Positions 38,997 through 50,246 of a stretch of 64,000 nt of DNA are shown one piece after another. The stretch is from Chondrilla cf. caribensis. Taxonomy: Eukaryota > Porifera > Demospongiae > Chondrillida > Chondrillidae. Numbering within the stretch: position 1 is the stretch's first letter; each line of letters begins with the position of its first letter. The position numbers and the translations under genes are program-made. The stretch is taken from contig OZ026548.1 of NCBI GenBank assembly GCA_964020155.1, positions 4,413,897 through 4,477,896 on the forward strand, in the 5' to 3' direction. The notes beneath the pieces are model-generated. The model saw only the letters and a program-made list of their open reading frames with translations. It had not been told where the DNA came from and did no database searches.

Positions 38997-40472
38997 GTTA
39001 TAATTTTGTAATTTTATTTGACATCAGATTTCGATTCACTCTATCTCTACAGCATAAAGCTATTGCTTGTCCCTACCATGAGCGAGCATCCACCATAGCT
39101 GATGTATTGCAAGTATGTTGCTTCACATGTGCACCATGCCTCATGTCTTGTAGGTGGTCTACCTATTGCAAATTTGTTTCAAAATTAACGCAATTCCTGA
39201 CTGTTGACAATGATGATAAAACTTGTTCACATAACAAAATGAATGTAGTTTTCGTGATGTGGTTGATGTTTGTTTCTTAGATATACAGGCTATTATGTAC
39301 GTTACTGTTTTAATGATATTCATAGGTTTACAGTGGGCAACATGGCCGTGCGATAGTGTTTACCTCCACAAAGAAGGAAGCTAATGAGCTTGTCCTCAAT
39401 TCTGTCTTGAAACAAGAATGCCAAGTGTTACACGGTGACATACCACAGAAACAGAGGGAGATCACTTTACAGGTGCAGTACAGTCTGTAGAGGAGCTTGT
39501 TAAACAAGGCTCCACCTTACATGCACACGTGACGGAAACTGTTCCTTATAAGCAGGAAGTTGTTACCTCAGTACAATTTCCCATGCAACAATGTAACAAC
39601 ATGTTGAGCTGATTTTCTCAGCTACGTACATCAGAAATTTGTTGTAGAGGAGTTTGTTACAAGAGGGTTCAGCTGTACATACATAAGTACATAATATTAT
39701 GTACATGTATATGTGCCTACCTGTGAGGCTTCCGTATCTTTTATTCCAACTGTAGAGCTTTCGAGATGGAAAATTCCAGTGTCTCGTCGCTACAGATGTG
39801 GCAGCCAGGGGATTGGACATCCCTGAAGTTGACCTCGTCATACAAACAGAGCCACCTATGGTACGTACGTATGTGCATGTGGCGGCCATCTTGCCCAAAC
39901 TCCCACCACTGTGGTAAAACAAGAGCCCCTATGTGTCACTGTGTTCCACTGGTTAGTGGATAGCTAAACTTTTGGTTGTCCAAAGCTTTCATGAATAATT
40001 GTATTCTTAGTCTTAACCTAACCATCCCAATTGTAGTAACTCGAAGGGTCATCTCCAGTAGGGTGAGGTAGCAGATCAGCTTCACTACTTCCTTCTTTTT
40101 TTTTTTCTCGCAATGTTTCCACAGAACTTGCTATGCATCTCATTATCATATGCTATACATCAATTAGTTCTCAAAAGTGTTGAAATGCTGTCTCACTATT
40201 TTCCAAGTAGTCATGCAACACACCGTTCGGTGTTATTGTGGCCTCTATTGTATGTCTTTTCTACTTGTGTTGTCTGTAGGATGTGGACTCGTATATTCAC
40301 CGATCTGGTCGTACTGGCAGAGCAGGACGCACTGGAGTGTGCATCATGTTCTATAAGAACACCCAGCAGGAGCAGCTGAGGGAGGTGGAGAGAAGAGCAG
40401 TAAGTATACACTTGGATATGCATTTACATACACGCACATGTACACACACACGCACACGTGTGTACGTACGTA

Positions 40473-40530
<58 letters not shown>

Positions 40531-40574
40531 TACATATGTACGTACACACACACACACGCACACGTGCGTACGTA

Positions 40575-40614
<40 letters not shown>

Positions 40615-41049
40615 TACGTACACACACAGAGAGACTCAAGTATGTGGATAAAATTTTATCATGTGTTGTACGCGTGTTCAATATTTGTAGGGCATCAAGA
40701 TAGATCGAATAGGAGCACCACAACAGAGTGAGATTGTGAAAGCTGCTGGATCAGATGCTTCCAGGTACATACTACAATTGGATAGAATCCAGCCAATTTG
40801 GCTCCAATTTATGGGATGAACAAGGTTTTCTTCAGTGTGTTCATGTCATCCTTTCTCTTATGCATGTCAAGGTGCCTGGAACAAATATCTCCTTCTGTGA
40901 TTCCAATGTTCACTGAAGCTGCAAAGAAACTGATAGAAGAGAAGGGACCTAATGAGGCTCTGGCTGCAGCTTTGGCCTACATCTCTGGTATCACCGAATT
41001 CACAGAAAGATCATTGCTATCATCAATGTCTGTGAGTATGTGTGTGTGA

Positions 41050-41080
<31 letters not shown>

Positions 41081-42657
41081 TGTGTGTGTGTGTGTATGTG
41101 TGTGTGCATGTGCTTGTATGTGTATGTGTGCAGAGTTATGCATAGCCAGCCCTTTTCTAATTCCCCCTTTCAATCTGATTTAGAAAATGATCAAGGAAAT
41201 GGCCTCACTACTTTTTTACGTGTACTTGTATGTGTGGGTGGGTGTGCATACACTTAACTTCTACACAGACCTGCTGGTGCCCCTACTAATGTAGTGATAC
41301 CGTATAAGTAAAAGCGTCACTAAAATTATCAATGAATAAGCTTCCAACAAAGTTTTACGATTTAATTTTGACAGTTAACAGTTTCAAGGATCCAAGTTTC
41401 GGGCCACCTTTACAAAAACCCTAAATTTATAATCCTTGGAAATTTCTACCTACATAATATGTACATATGTATAATATTATGGTAATCAAAGCACAGGGCT
41501 AATAATTTGTACCGATCGTGAAGTGCCTCCATTTGTTATTATATTATACCTATTGCATCCAAAGTTGAATAGTGTGCCACTTCTCACATCTTGTGCCACA
41601 CAGGGGTTCACCACTTACTTCATGAAGACAGAGTTTGAGCTGAGGGGTCTAGGGTTCGTGTGGAGCACCATTGAACGTAGCCTCCCACCAGAAGTGAAGG
41701 AATCGGTGAAAGGCATCCGAATGTGCGAAGATATGAAGGTCAGTTGATTATCCGTCTGACTCATTATCTGCAGCTCTGTGTGCAGTGGACCACTCTCCTC
41801 TGCACATACTCTCAAAATGAGGAACTTTATCCCTAATAACATGAATTTCCCAGTGAAAGGCCACTTCAACTGATTAGCTTATCTTGGTTCTGTCAGTTTG
41901 TATTCCTTTGCAAATATTTCTTCCATTAATTGTTACATGTTTAAGCAGGGTTCTCTTGGATTAGATGGGGTCCACCTTGATTGAGCAGATCCCACTTTGT
42001 GTATACGTATGTTGGTGTAATATTATTGTAGTGAGGTTGTAGTGTATTAACATACATACGTATATACTGGCACCTTATATGTGTTATTCGTGTATTATGA
42101 ACTTACTGCTATACTAAGGGTGCTATATATGCAGTGGTCTTTCTATGATCCAAGGTTGTCGGTTTCTCACAATAGGGAGCTGTTTTTGATGTACCGAACA
42201 AATTTGACAAAGTCATACAGGTAATTACTCACATACATTATGTATGCACGTAAATACATTAAAACATACTTGTATACATTTTATATACATAACATATGTA
42301 ATAATACTATGTATGTGTATTGCCAGCATAATAGTTATATGTATAGTGTACATACGTATGACATTGTGCATTTGCAGTTGCTGTGAATAGCATATGTACT
42401 GTCATCACCTGTATACTATATCTCCTGTCTAGGCTGAATGGAGGGACTCGAATCGAGTCAGTTTGATCAAACCGGACTCTCTGCCCAAACTCCAGGATAG
42501 ACCGAGCTACAACAATGACAGAGGACAGAACAATAGGTGGAGGAGTAATGGTACATCCCAAGGCACCAATCAGTTTCAGAGACGCAATGGGTACAGTCGT
42601 GGTGGTGCGAGCAATCGAGGGGGGTACAGCAACCGTGGGGGTTACCGAAACTATTGA
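33220..42657 (+). CDS. DDX21: DEAD-box RNA helicase, DDX21/DDX50 type (nucleolar RNA helicase II)
   Basis: Nineteen exons: 33220-33267, 33866-33925, 34551-34842, 36370-36453, 36804-36823, 37142-37222, 37359-37476, 37726-37822, 38096-38184, 38778-38920, 39053-39112, 39326-39472, 39756-39860, 40280-40399, 40691-40764, 40872-41031, 41604-41738, 42176-42220, 42433-42657. All junctions are GT-AG and all phases agree; the sum is 2,103 nt, 700 aa. Motifs in order: Q motif region (LFDIQ), I (TGTGKT, on a 20-nt exon), Ia (APTREL), Ib (GTPGR), II (DEAD), III (SAT), IV ([10 protein letters not shown]), V ([10 protein letters not shown]), VI ([11 protein letters not shown]). Then comes the GUCT domain of the DDX21/DDX50 pair ([20 protein letters not shown]) and a Gly-Arg-rich tail. 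The family unwinds RNA in nucleolar rRNA processing and Pol I/II transcription. The symbol is by family and could equally be DDX50. Confidence 0.96.
38921..38986 (+). repeat. (GT)n tract beginning at a splice donor
   Basis: The DDX21-like exon ending at 38920 (GTACAG) is followed directly by GTGTGTGTGTATGTG and a long TG run, so the donor GT is the first unit of the microsatellite. Confidence 0.9.
40435..40628 (-). repeat. (CA)n / (TACG)n compound repeat
   Basis: CA runs separated by TACGTACGTA blocks in the DDX21-like intron after 40399. This is one of the exceptions to the sense-(GT)n rule. Confidence 0.9.
41040..41112 (+). repeat. (TG)n tract near a splice donor
   Basis: Starts within 10 bp of the donor at 41032 (GTGAGTATGTGTGTG), sense (GT)n of the DDX21-like gene. 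Confidence 0.9.
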
Positions 42658-43201
42658 TAAATGCTGTTTTTATTACCACTTCAATTTTGGCTGTCTTATG
42701 ATTATATTAAACTATAATTGCTTGTACAATTTTATGGTTATCATATCCCAGTGCTTTTTGATTCACTGTTCAATACCATTATAATTGTATTAAATTATTC
42801 AAATATTATTTAATTTCCAAAAATATTGTATGAACTATATAATGTGCTTCTTGATCTGTTTGAAGATTCAACTCATATTAAGTGTACATATATTTAAATA
42901 ATATATAATTAGACTTTAATATCATACATACATTATATCTGTATAATATGCATAATTTACACTACTATATATACGAGAAATAAGCAGTATTATCATGCAA
43001 TTGCATTGAAGTTGTATAATCATAATATATACCCTATTTTGGACACTACTACATACATATCAAGTATATTCATCTATATTATACACAGTTTTCTTGGCAA
43101 ATCATCAAATTGATGATATCGATCTATAATGGAAAAATATACATGAAAATACAACGTATACAAAATAATCTAAATGAGCTGTTGCAGGATATTGAAGTGG
43201 G
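42658..43201. other. 3' side of the DDX21-like gene, AT-rich
   Basis: Very AT-rich convergent intergenic DNA holding 3' UTRs. An ATTAAA-type poly(A) signal is possible near 42788. No gene seen. Confidence 0.5.
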
Positions 43202-43594
43202 TTACATGCAACCACTAAGTCTGTGTGGGCGTAATTCTGTACGAACATAGGTAACAGCATTTTCAAACTGGCTGGCAAACAAGCACAGGTTCCTAATTGT
43301 CACAGTACTTGAATGGTTGGCTACAAACGTATTGAAGTGAAGCAGCTGAAGAGGTGACAATTTTGGTACATCCTCATATTTAGTCTTGAGACACTCTACC
43401 ATCGTGGGAACAAATACGGCTGGAGAAAAAATATCAGCTGTATTAGGCAAATAGTTGGTGAAAACCAAGGATCCTGCAATATTTAAAACTATAGGTAGTG
43501 TGGCCATGAAAATGGCAGACAAGGAAATTATAGTAGAATTCACATATCTACGTGTTTGTATCCAGCTTTCAATCTTCGGTGCTGATCTTTGCAT
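43202..43594 (-). pseudogene. Truncated C-terminal copy of the XPG-N/FAM120-like gene
   Basis: 130 codons homologous to the last 130 or so residues of the two intact genes downstream (shared segments: IFSPAVFVPTMV, TIRNLCLFASQFENAV, RTELRP). The N-terminal nuclease-like domain is absent and no exon upstream supplies it. Homology starts abruptly at the motif MQRSAPKIES and the 3' UTR-like sequence continues below. It is a 5'-truncated tandem duplicate, most likely non-functional. Confidence 0.8.
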
Positions 43595-43904
43595 TTCCTA
43601 TAATTGTCATGCATGAAGGTGACTGTGTGTGGTGTGTGGTGTACTCAGTTGGAGATAAGGAGGTTTGTCCAGGGCTGTGTTTGTTGTTGTATTATTTCTA
43701 GTGAACTGGAAACTAACCCTAACACCCACAAGGTCATGTCCCCACCCTTCAGTCCTGAGGACTACTATCCCTGGCACTGAAATACAGCACAAGTCTCATG
43801 TCATATCGAGGGGTATATATGTTCATACAGTATATGTACTAAAAGACACTGCTAATATACATGCATGTTTGGACACATACACATGCCACACAGACACACA
43901 ACAC

Positions 43905-43917
43905 CCACACACAGACA

Positions 43918-43987
<70 letters not shown>

Positions 43988-44122
43988 ACATCCCCACACA
44001 CAGACACCCCCCACACACAAACACACACACACACACAACACACATATGTACACACAACGAACACACAACACCCAATCCACCTTCCCCCCCCCCACACACA
44101 CATACAAACACACACACAACAC

Positions 44123-44188
<66 letters not shown>

Positions 44189-44212
44189 CACCCCCCACAC
44201 ACAGACGCACAT
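43905..44212 (-). repeat. Compound (CA)n repeat
   Basis: Two long CA runs joined by CCCACACACAGACACC-type variants. Confidence 0.95.
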
Positions 44213-44447
44213 GCATGCTCATACGTATCATAGCATCTGTATATGCTGTTACAACATACATTATGTATTATGGGTAGCATATCAGTGGAGATATGCCAAA
44301 CAGTTTGGATTCTTCCTCTTAAATTGATTACTATACAAAGAGGTGACTCAGGTGGTGCAGTGCATGTGTTGTGGGCTATCTGTAAACACTGGACTGGGTC
44401 AGTCCACAGTCCATGGACTGGGCTATGGACTATGGACTGGATCAGTA

Positions 44448-44636
44448 AGCAACATCACCCATACAAACAGCACTCATGTCAACATCACCCATACAAACAT
44501 CACTCACGTCAACATCACCCATACAAACAGCACTCACGTCAACATCACCCATACAAATAGCACTCACATCAACATCACCCATACAAACAGCACTCATGTC
44601 AACATCACCTATATGAACAACACTCATCAATAACAC
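44448..44636. repeat. 30-bp minisatellite, about 6 copies
   Basis: Unit resembles AACATCACCCATACAAACAG plus CACTCACGTC. Confidence 0.9.
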
Positions 44637-44977
44637 AGCAGTGTGTAATATATATGCATAATATTATAATACTAAGAAATATGTATAAGACTAATAATGT
44701 AATTGTACTGCTGACCTGATTATCAGGCATCAAGGTGACTGTGTGTGGTGTGTGGTGTGCTCAGTTGGAGACGAGGAGGTGTGTCCAGGGGGTGTAAGTT
44801 GTTGTAGAGCATATTTCTAGGAGACAGGGTCACACACACACACAACACACACAATAAAATGGCTTCCACTGTGATTAGGCAGGCTCCACTGTAATAAGTA
44901 ACACATGTCGTAAAGAGGGTTACATGCTATATATTTGATATAATAAATTAAATGTAACTGCCATGATATCAAGGTTA

Positions 44978-45090
44978 CTATGTAGTGGTCTTTCGATGAT
45001 CCAAGGTTGTCTGTTTCTCATAATAGGGAGCTGTTTTTGATGTACCGAACAAAATTCAACAAAATTATACAGGTAATTACTCGAATACAC
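44978..45090 (+). pseudogene. Duplicated fragment of the DDX21-like exon 42176-42220 with flanking intron
   Basis: About 110 bp match 42133-42235, including the intron side (GTGGTCTTTCxATGATCCAAGG), the acceptor CATAATAG and the exon start GGAGCTGTTTTTGATGTACC. Differences late in the exon change the reading frame. The donor ACAG|GTAATTAC is retained. It is an orphan exon copy 2.8 kb downstream of the gene. Confidence 0.85.
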
Positions 45091-45448
45091 TATGCCATAA
45101 TGTTATTATGTACCAAGCAATACTATCATGCAAATGTAAATTTTTAGTTATTGCATTCCCACATTTCAGAAACTACTGTAACATCAAGCATAACATACAG
45201 TTTTCTTGGCAAATCATGCATCAACTCAATCATCTCCATGCAAAAATACATGTGATGAAAACATAGACAAACTACATGTTGCAAATGTGACTAATATAAA
45301 CTATAAGAATGATTGAAACATGTTATAACAGAGTTATATTACATGTGAATAATAATTATAATTCTTACATTTGAATATAAAGTATACAAAATAACCTAAA
45401 TGATCTGCAGCTGTTGCAGGATAGAGTGGATTACATGCATCCACTAAG

Positions 45449-47287
45449 TCAGTGTGGGCGTAATTCTCTACGAACAAAGTTAACAGCATTTTCAAACTGA
45501 CCAACAAACAAGCACAGATTCCTAATTGTCGCAGTACTTGAACAGTCGGCAACAGACGGGTTGAGCTCAAGCAACTGAGGAGGTGCATTCCCATATTGGG
45601 TGGTGAGACGTTGTACCATCGTGGGAACAAATACGGCTGGAGAAAACATATCAGCCATATTAGGCAAATAGTCGGTGAGACCAAGGAATCTTGCGATATT
45701 ATAAACTATAGGTAGTGTGGCCATGAAAATGGCAGACAAGGAAACTACTGTGACTGTTTCAGCATTCATCCATCTGTGGATACGTACTGATCTTTGGTTT
45801 TTCAGAATGTCTTCGTCTTTTGAGAGATCCAGCGAGCAGGTAGCAACTGCAAACAAGAAGCTCATTTTGAACTTCTGGTCCAGCTCGACTGCAGGATTGC
45901 TGAGTACGTAATTCAACGTGCTGGCTATAACTGCACCTCTGACGAGAGACCGATCACTCACATCACATGGATACTCATGGGTACGCACGTCCAAACCTTT
46001 GTCAGCTGTAATCTGACATAGGTGAGCCACCATGGTTGGGAGATGTTTACAGCCGGCACTATAGATAGGGATGCTCCCTGTTTCCACAACCTCTTCACAC
46101 ACATCCTTGTGCATGCCTTGGATCTTTCCGGATTCCACCACATGAGTACACCCACACAGAGAATATAAGACCTTACGCAATTTCTTAGTACATTCGTGGG
46201 CTTTTCCACACAATTCTGGTGGTTCTGGAAGAACCTCATGCCAGTATCGATTGTTCTCAATAGCAAGGAATCGAGGAGAGAGCTGGTGGGTCTGGACTCT
46301 ATCCAAAAAACGTTTATTGGTGCATTTTGACTCGATAAGCCTTCCTTCATAGAAATTTTCACTCTCCTCACAAGCACGTTTGAACATCCAGTTAATTTTT
46401 GCCTTCTTCTTTAAGGTTGCATCAGTGTGGAAATTGTTTCTTTGCAGCCACCACGATACTTCTTCAATAACCTGCATCCCTTTCTTCCCCTTGACACAAA
46501 TACCGATATCCTCGTACACGTTGAAGCTCTTGGTGAAGTCATTCCCGCGGATGATGGCCAAGTGGGTGAGTTGGTCTTGGCGGATTCCCAGGCTCCGCGA
46601 CAGCAGTCTCCTGTCCGTATATCTGCACATGAGGGATCGAGGTTCCGGATTTATACTTCCATCGTGGAACCCTTGCAGTTCAAAGAGACCCAGAGGTATA
46701 AGTCTACAAGTGCGGCTCACTCCAAAGTCAGAATCGTCTGATAAAACCCCGAAGGCTTTTTTCTCCTCGAAGTGGGATATAATCCAATGGTCAGCTTCCG
46801 TGTGGGATATGACCAACTCTTCTTTTCTGTCGAGCAATACCTTATAGCACACTCTAATGGCGAGAGAGCAACGAAAAGGGTACGGCTTTGGCTTGAAAGA
46901 ATCCCATTTACTCCAGTCTTCAATTTGTTGGCGTTTCTCGAGTTGTCTTCGATTCTTTTCCTCCAATTTCTCGTGAAAGTCGACTTCATTGGCTCCAAAA
47001 GGAGCATCGGAAACAAAGATAACCTTAATCCCGAGGTGGTTCAATGCTGTAATAAAATTATTGAACTGCTGAGCTAATAACTTCAAGTCTCCTCCATAAA
47101 ACCCACAAAGGTCAGGAAGGGAGTGAACTTGAGAGTGAAGTATTTTTTGATCGAGTCGACTCACCACGTTGGATAAATCACAGAAAAGAACGACCTTCTC
47201 CTCCTTTGCTAAGCTTTTTAAGTCCACTCGTTCAGTTGCTTTGTCTTTGTGCTCAACGATATAGGATAACAATCCACGTACTCCCAT
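45449..47287 (-). CDS. XPG N-terminal domain protein, FAM120/Asteroid-like, copy 1
   Basis: Single exon, 612 aa from the ATG at 47287. MGVRGLLSYI is the hallmark N-terminus of FEN1/XPG-related proteins; an in-frame ATG 25 codons earlier is less likely. The XPG-N and XPG-I-like region (residues 1-200) has candidate metal-binding acids: CDLSN (about 50), VSDAPFG (about 98), TEADH (about 165) and LSDDSDFG (about 185). The layout (MGVRGL; GGDLKLLAQQFNNFITALNHLGIKVIF) resembles FAM120/constitutive coactivator of PPAR-gamma and Asteroid proteins. Enzymatic activity is not assured. The C-terminal half shows no domain I recognise. No introns, and a near-identical layout in the neighbouring copy, indicate a young tandem (possibly originally retroposed) family. 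Confidence 0.88.
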   Translation of the reverse strand: MGVRGLLSYIVEHKDKATERVDLKSLAKEEKVVLFCDLSNVVSRLDQKILHSQVHSLPDLCGFYGGDLKLLAQQFNNFITALNHLGIKVIFVSDAPFGANEVDFHEKLEEKNRRQLEKRQQIEDWSKWDSFKPKPYPFRCSLAIRVCYKVLLDRKEELVISHTEADHWIISHFEEKKAFGVLSDDSDFGVSRTCRLIPLGLFELQGFHDGSINPEPRSLMCRYTDRRLLSRSLGIRQDQLTHLAIIRGNDFTKSFNVYEDIGICVKGKKGMQVIEEVSWWLQRNNFHTDATLKKKAKINWMFKRACEESENFYEGRLIESKCTNKRFLDRVQTHQLSPRFLAIENNRYWHEVLPEPPELCGKAHECTKKLRKVLYSLCGCTHVVESGKIQGMHKDVCEEVVETGSIPIYSAGCKHLPTMVAHLCQITADKGLDVRTHEYPCDVSDRSLVRGAVIASTLNYVLSNPAVELDQKFKMSFLFAVATCSLDLSKDEDILKNQRSVRIHRWMNAETVTVVSLSAIFMATLPIVYNIARFLGLTDYLPNMADMFSPAVFVPTMVQRLTTQYGNAPPQLLELNPSVADCSSTATIRNLCLFVGQFENAVNFVRRELRPH

Positions 47288-47529
47288 TGCGATGCTAGTC
47301 TTGTTCCAGACCGTATACGTCCTACTTATAATAGAATAGGGCGTGGGATTATTATAGTCCATAGAGATAGATAGGCATATTATTATTTAAAATTGGGACT
47401 TCCTCCCGGAACTGCAAAATGTCAGCACCCTATATCCGTTTCGAGGTGTCCTATATATAGAACAATCCTATGAATAAGCCCATACATTTGGCCTAAGCAC
47501 CGTAAATGGAGGATATACGAGTAGTAATA

Positions 47530-47675
47530 ATACAAGTTATCCAAAATAAACTGTTGTGGGATATTGAAGCACATCCACTAAGCTTGGGTGGACCCATTTC
47601 CAATAAACAAGTCAAAAATATGATCAAACTGGCTGGCAAACAAGCAATCCGAAACCTAACTGCAATGAAGTTGTT
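47530..47675 (-). pseudogene. Short relic of the XPG-N/FAM120-like 3' end
   Basis: The segment from CTGTTGTGGGATATTGAAG to the AAACTGGCTGGCAAACAAGC region aligns with 43165-43310 (3' end of the truncated copy). It is heavily diverged and frameless. It marks a fourth, almost erased member of the array. Confidence 0.55.
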
Positions 47676-47918
47676 AATTATTGTATTATATTCCCTTATT
47701 TAGACAATGCGAATTCAAAATATACATTTATAAAAATATGGTCAAACTACATGCTGCAAATTTGACTAATATAAACCTTAAGAATAATTGAAATGGTTAC
47801 TACGGTGTAATAATAAAAGTAAAAAAAATAATTATAATTCTTACAATTAAATATAAAGTATACAAAATAACCTAAATGACCTGTTGCAGGATAGAGTGGA
47901 TTACATGCATCCACTAAG

Positions 47919-49766
47919 TCAGTGTGGGCGTAATTCTGTACGAACAAAGTTAACAGCATTTTCAAACTGACCAACAAACGAGCACAGATTCCTAATTGTC
48001 ACAGTACTTGAACGGTCGGCAACAAGTGTGTTGAGCTCAAGCAGCTGAGGAGGTGACAATGACACTGCATTCCCATATTGGGTGGTGAGACGTTGTACCA
48101 TCGTGTGAACAAATATGGCTGGAGAAAAAATATCAGCCATATTAGGCAAATAGTCAGTGAGACCAAGGAATCTTGCAATATTATAAACTATAGGTAGGGC
48201 GGCCATGAAAATGGCCAACAAAGAAACTACAGAAGAATTCACACATCTGTGGATTTGCGTCTTGCTTTCAATCTTCAGTGCTGATCTTTGCATCTCCAGA
48301 ATCTCTCTGTCTGTTGAGAGATCCAGCGAGCAGGTAGCAACTGCAAACAAGAAGCTCATTTTGAACTTGCGGTCCAGCTCAGCCGCAGGAGTGTAATTTC
48401 TGAGTACATAATTCAACGTGCTGGCTATAACTGCACCTCTGATGAGAGATCGATCACTCACATCACACTGATGGGTGCACACTTCAAACCATTTGTACTT
48501 TGCACCAGCTGTGGTCTGACACAGGCGAGCCACCATGGTTGGGAAATGACCACGACAATAGATAGGGATGGTCTCTGCTTTCACAACCTCTTCACACACA
48601 TCCTTGTCTTGGATCTTACCAGATTCCACCGCATGAGTACACCCGCATAGAGAATATAAGACCTTTCGCAATTTCTTAGTCTGTTCATGGGCTTTTCCAC
48701 ACAATTCCAGTGGTTCTGGGAGAAACTCTAGCCACCATCGCCTGTTTTCAATACAAAGGAACCGAGAAGAGAGCTGGTGCTTCTGGACTCGATCCAAAAA
48801 ACGATAATTGCGAATACATACTGACTCAGTAAGCCTTCCTCGATAGAAAGCTTCACTATATTCACAAGCGAGTGCGTAGTCGCGATCATTTCTTCTCTTC
48901 TTCAAGATTACATCAGTATGAAAATCGTTGTATTGTAGCCACCTTGATGCCTTTTCCACAATGTTCATCCCTTCCGATGAATCCTCAGGATTAGTATTAA
49001 TACCTACATCCCTGTGCACATTGAATCTCTTGGTGAAGTCATTCCCACACAGGATGGCCACATGGGTGAGCTGGTCTTGGCGGATTCCAAGGCTCCGCGA
49101 CAACAGTCTCCTGTCCGTATATCTGCAGATGAGGGAATCGGGTTCCGGATTAATCATGCCATCGTTGAATCCTTCCATGCCAAAGAGTTCCAGAGGTATA
49201 AGTCTACAAGTGTGGCTCACTCCAAAGTCAGAATCATTCGATAAAACCCCGAAGGCTTTCTTCTCCTCGAAGTGGGATATGATCCAGTGGTCTGCTTCCG
49301 TAGGGGATATTACTAGCTCTTCTCCTCTGTCGAGCAATATCTGTCCGCAAACCTTAACTGCAAGGGGATGACATAAAATGTCCGGTTTCCTCCCGATAGA
49401 ATCATATTTGCTCCAGTTTTTGACTCTCTGGAGTTTCTGGCGTTGTCTTTTGTTCTTTTCCTCCAATTTCCGATGAAAGTCGTCTTCGTCGGCTCCAAAA
49501 GAAGCATCGTTAACGAAGATAACCTTAATCCCGAGGTGGTTCAATGCTGTAATGAAATTATTGAACTGCTGAGCTAATAACTTCAGGTCTCCTCCATAAA
49601 ACCCACAAACGTCAGGAAGGGAATGAAGTAAGTTCTCGTCGAGTTGTAAGACCAAGTTTGGTAAGTCACAGATAAGAACGACGTTCTCCTCCTTAGCTAA
49701 GTCCACCTGTTCAGTGGCTCGATCTCTGTGTTGAAGAATATAGGACAACAGTCCAAATACTCCCAT
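47919..49766 (-). CDS. XPG N-terminal domain protein, FAM120/Asteroid-like, copy 2
   Basis: Single exon, 615 aa, ATG at 49766 (MGVFGLLSYILQHRD). It parallels copy 1 throughout: CGFYGGDLKLLAQQFNNFI, VNDASFG, PTEADHWIISHFEEKKAFG, LSNDSDFG, RSLGIRQDQLTHVAI, and the same ending (FVRTELRPH). One acid differs: copy 1 has LSDDSD and this copy LSNDSD, so an Asp in the presumed metal site region is Asn here. The 3' flanks of the two genes are also similar, showing that the duplicated unit included the UTR. Confidence 0.88.
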   Translation of the reverse strand: MGVFGLLSYILQHRDRATEQVDLAKEENVVLICDLPNLVLQLDENLLHSLPDVCGFYGGDLKLLAQQFNNFITALNHLGIKVIFVNDASFGADEDDFHRKLEEKNKRQRQKLQRVKNWSKYDSIGRKPDILCHPLAVKVCGQILLDRGEELVISPTEADHWIISHFEEKKAFGVLSNDSDFGVSHTCRLIPLELFGMEGFNDGMINPEPDSLICRYTDRRLLSRSLGIRQDQLTHVAILCGNDFTKRFNVHRDVGINTNPEDSSEGMNIVEKASRWLQYNDFHTDVILKKRRNDRDYALACEYSEAFYRGRLTESVCIRNYRFLDRVQKHQLSSRFLCIENRRWWLEFLPEPLELCGKAHEQTKKLRKVLYSLCGCTHAVESGKIQDKDVCEEVVKAETIPIYCRGHFPTMVARLCQTTAGAKYKWFEVCTHQCDVSDRSLIRGAVIASTLNYVLRNYTPAAELDRKFKMSFLFAVATCSLDLSTDREILEMQRSALKIESKTQIHRCVNSSVVSLLAIFMAALPIVYNIARFLGLTDYLPNMADIFSPAIFVHTMVQRLTTQYGNAVSLSPPQLLELNTLVADRSSTVTIRNLCSFVGQFENAVNFVRTELRPH

Positions 49767-50246
49767 CGCAAAATGAAACTACTAGATCTTAGCATAGGCC
49801 TTATCTTAGCAACTCAACCTCCAACTTCTGCATGTACGTATATCATCCCGCATACCATGGTGACCAAAAGCTCCGAGCGTTTAATAGTGCCTCGGGCGCT
49901 TACACTTCAAGTGTAAGTATTGAACGTGTATAATACGTTATATTATGTATAACCATAGACACTCTAAACTACGTAGTTTAGAGTGTCTATATATGGTATA
50001 ACTAGTTGTGAACAAAGTTTAGAACCTCGAGCTCGCAAATGCTTGGATTTTATATTGACGTAGTTCAGTGACATCATCTAAAAATGTCTTCCAAAATGGA
50101 TGTCATGATGGCCGACCATTTGGTGTCCCGAACGACGGATTGGCGAACCCTACACACTCACACACAACACTCACAGCACACTACACACAACACTCTACAT
50201 ACACACACACTACACACAACACTCTACACACTCACAGCACACTACA
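49767..50246. other. Intergenic spacer with palindrome and satellite fragment
   Basis: Contains the 36-bp palindrome (49955-49990). The stretch at 50148-50247 holds ACACTCACAGCACACTACACAC repeat DNA like that in the introns at 53.2-53.8 and 57.9-58.7 kb. Confidence 0.6.
49955..49990. repeat. Perfect 36-bp palindrome
   Basis: ATAGACACTCTAAACTAC is followed directly by its exact reverse complement, with no spacer. It lies about 190 bp upstream of the copy 2 XPG-N gene start. Could be a dimeric protein site or the remnant of an inverted-repeat insertion. Confidence 0.9.

Larger units (their letters stand above)
43595..45448. other. Repeat-rich spacer
   Basis: Contains two copies of a roughly 55-bp segment (43611-43670 and 44731-44790, GGTGACTGTGTGTGGTGTGT), the CA tract, a 30-bp minisatellite and a copied DDX21 exon fragment. 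I see no independent gene. Confidence 0.6.

Noticed and set aside
49777..49918. Plus-strand frame starting MKLLDLSIGLILATQPP, signal-peptide-like, with donor-like GTAAGT
   Set aside because: Only one short exon-like piece, divergent from the XPG-N gene. No downstream exon was found before the duplicated region.
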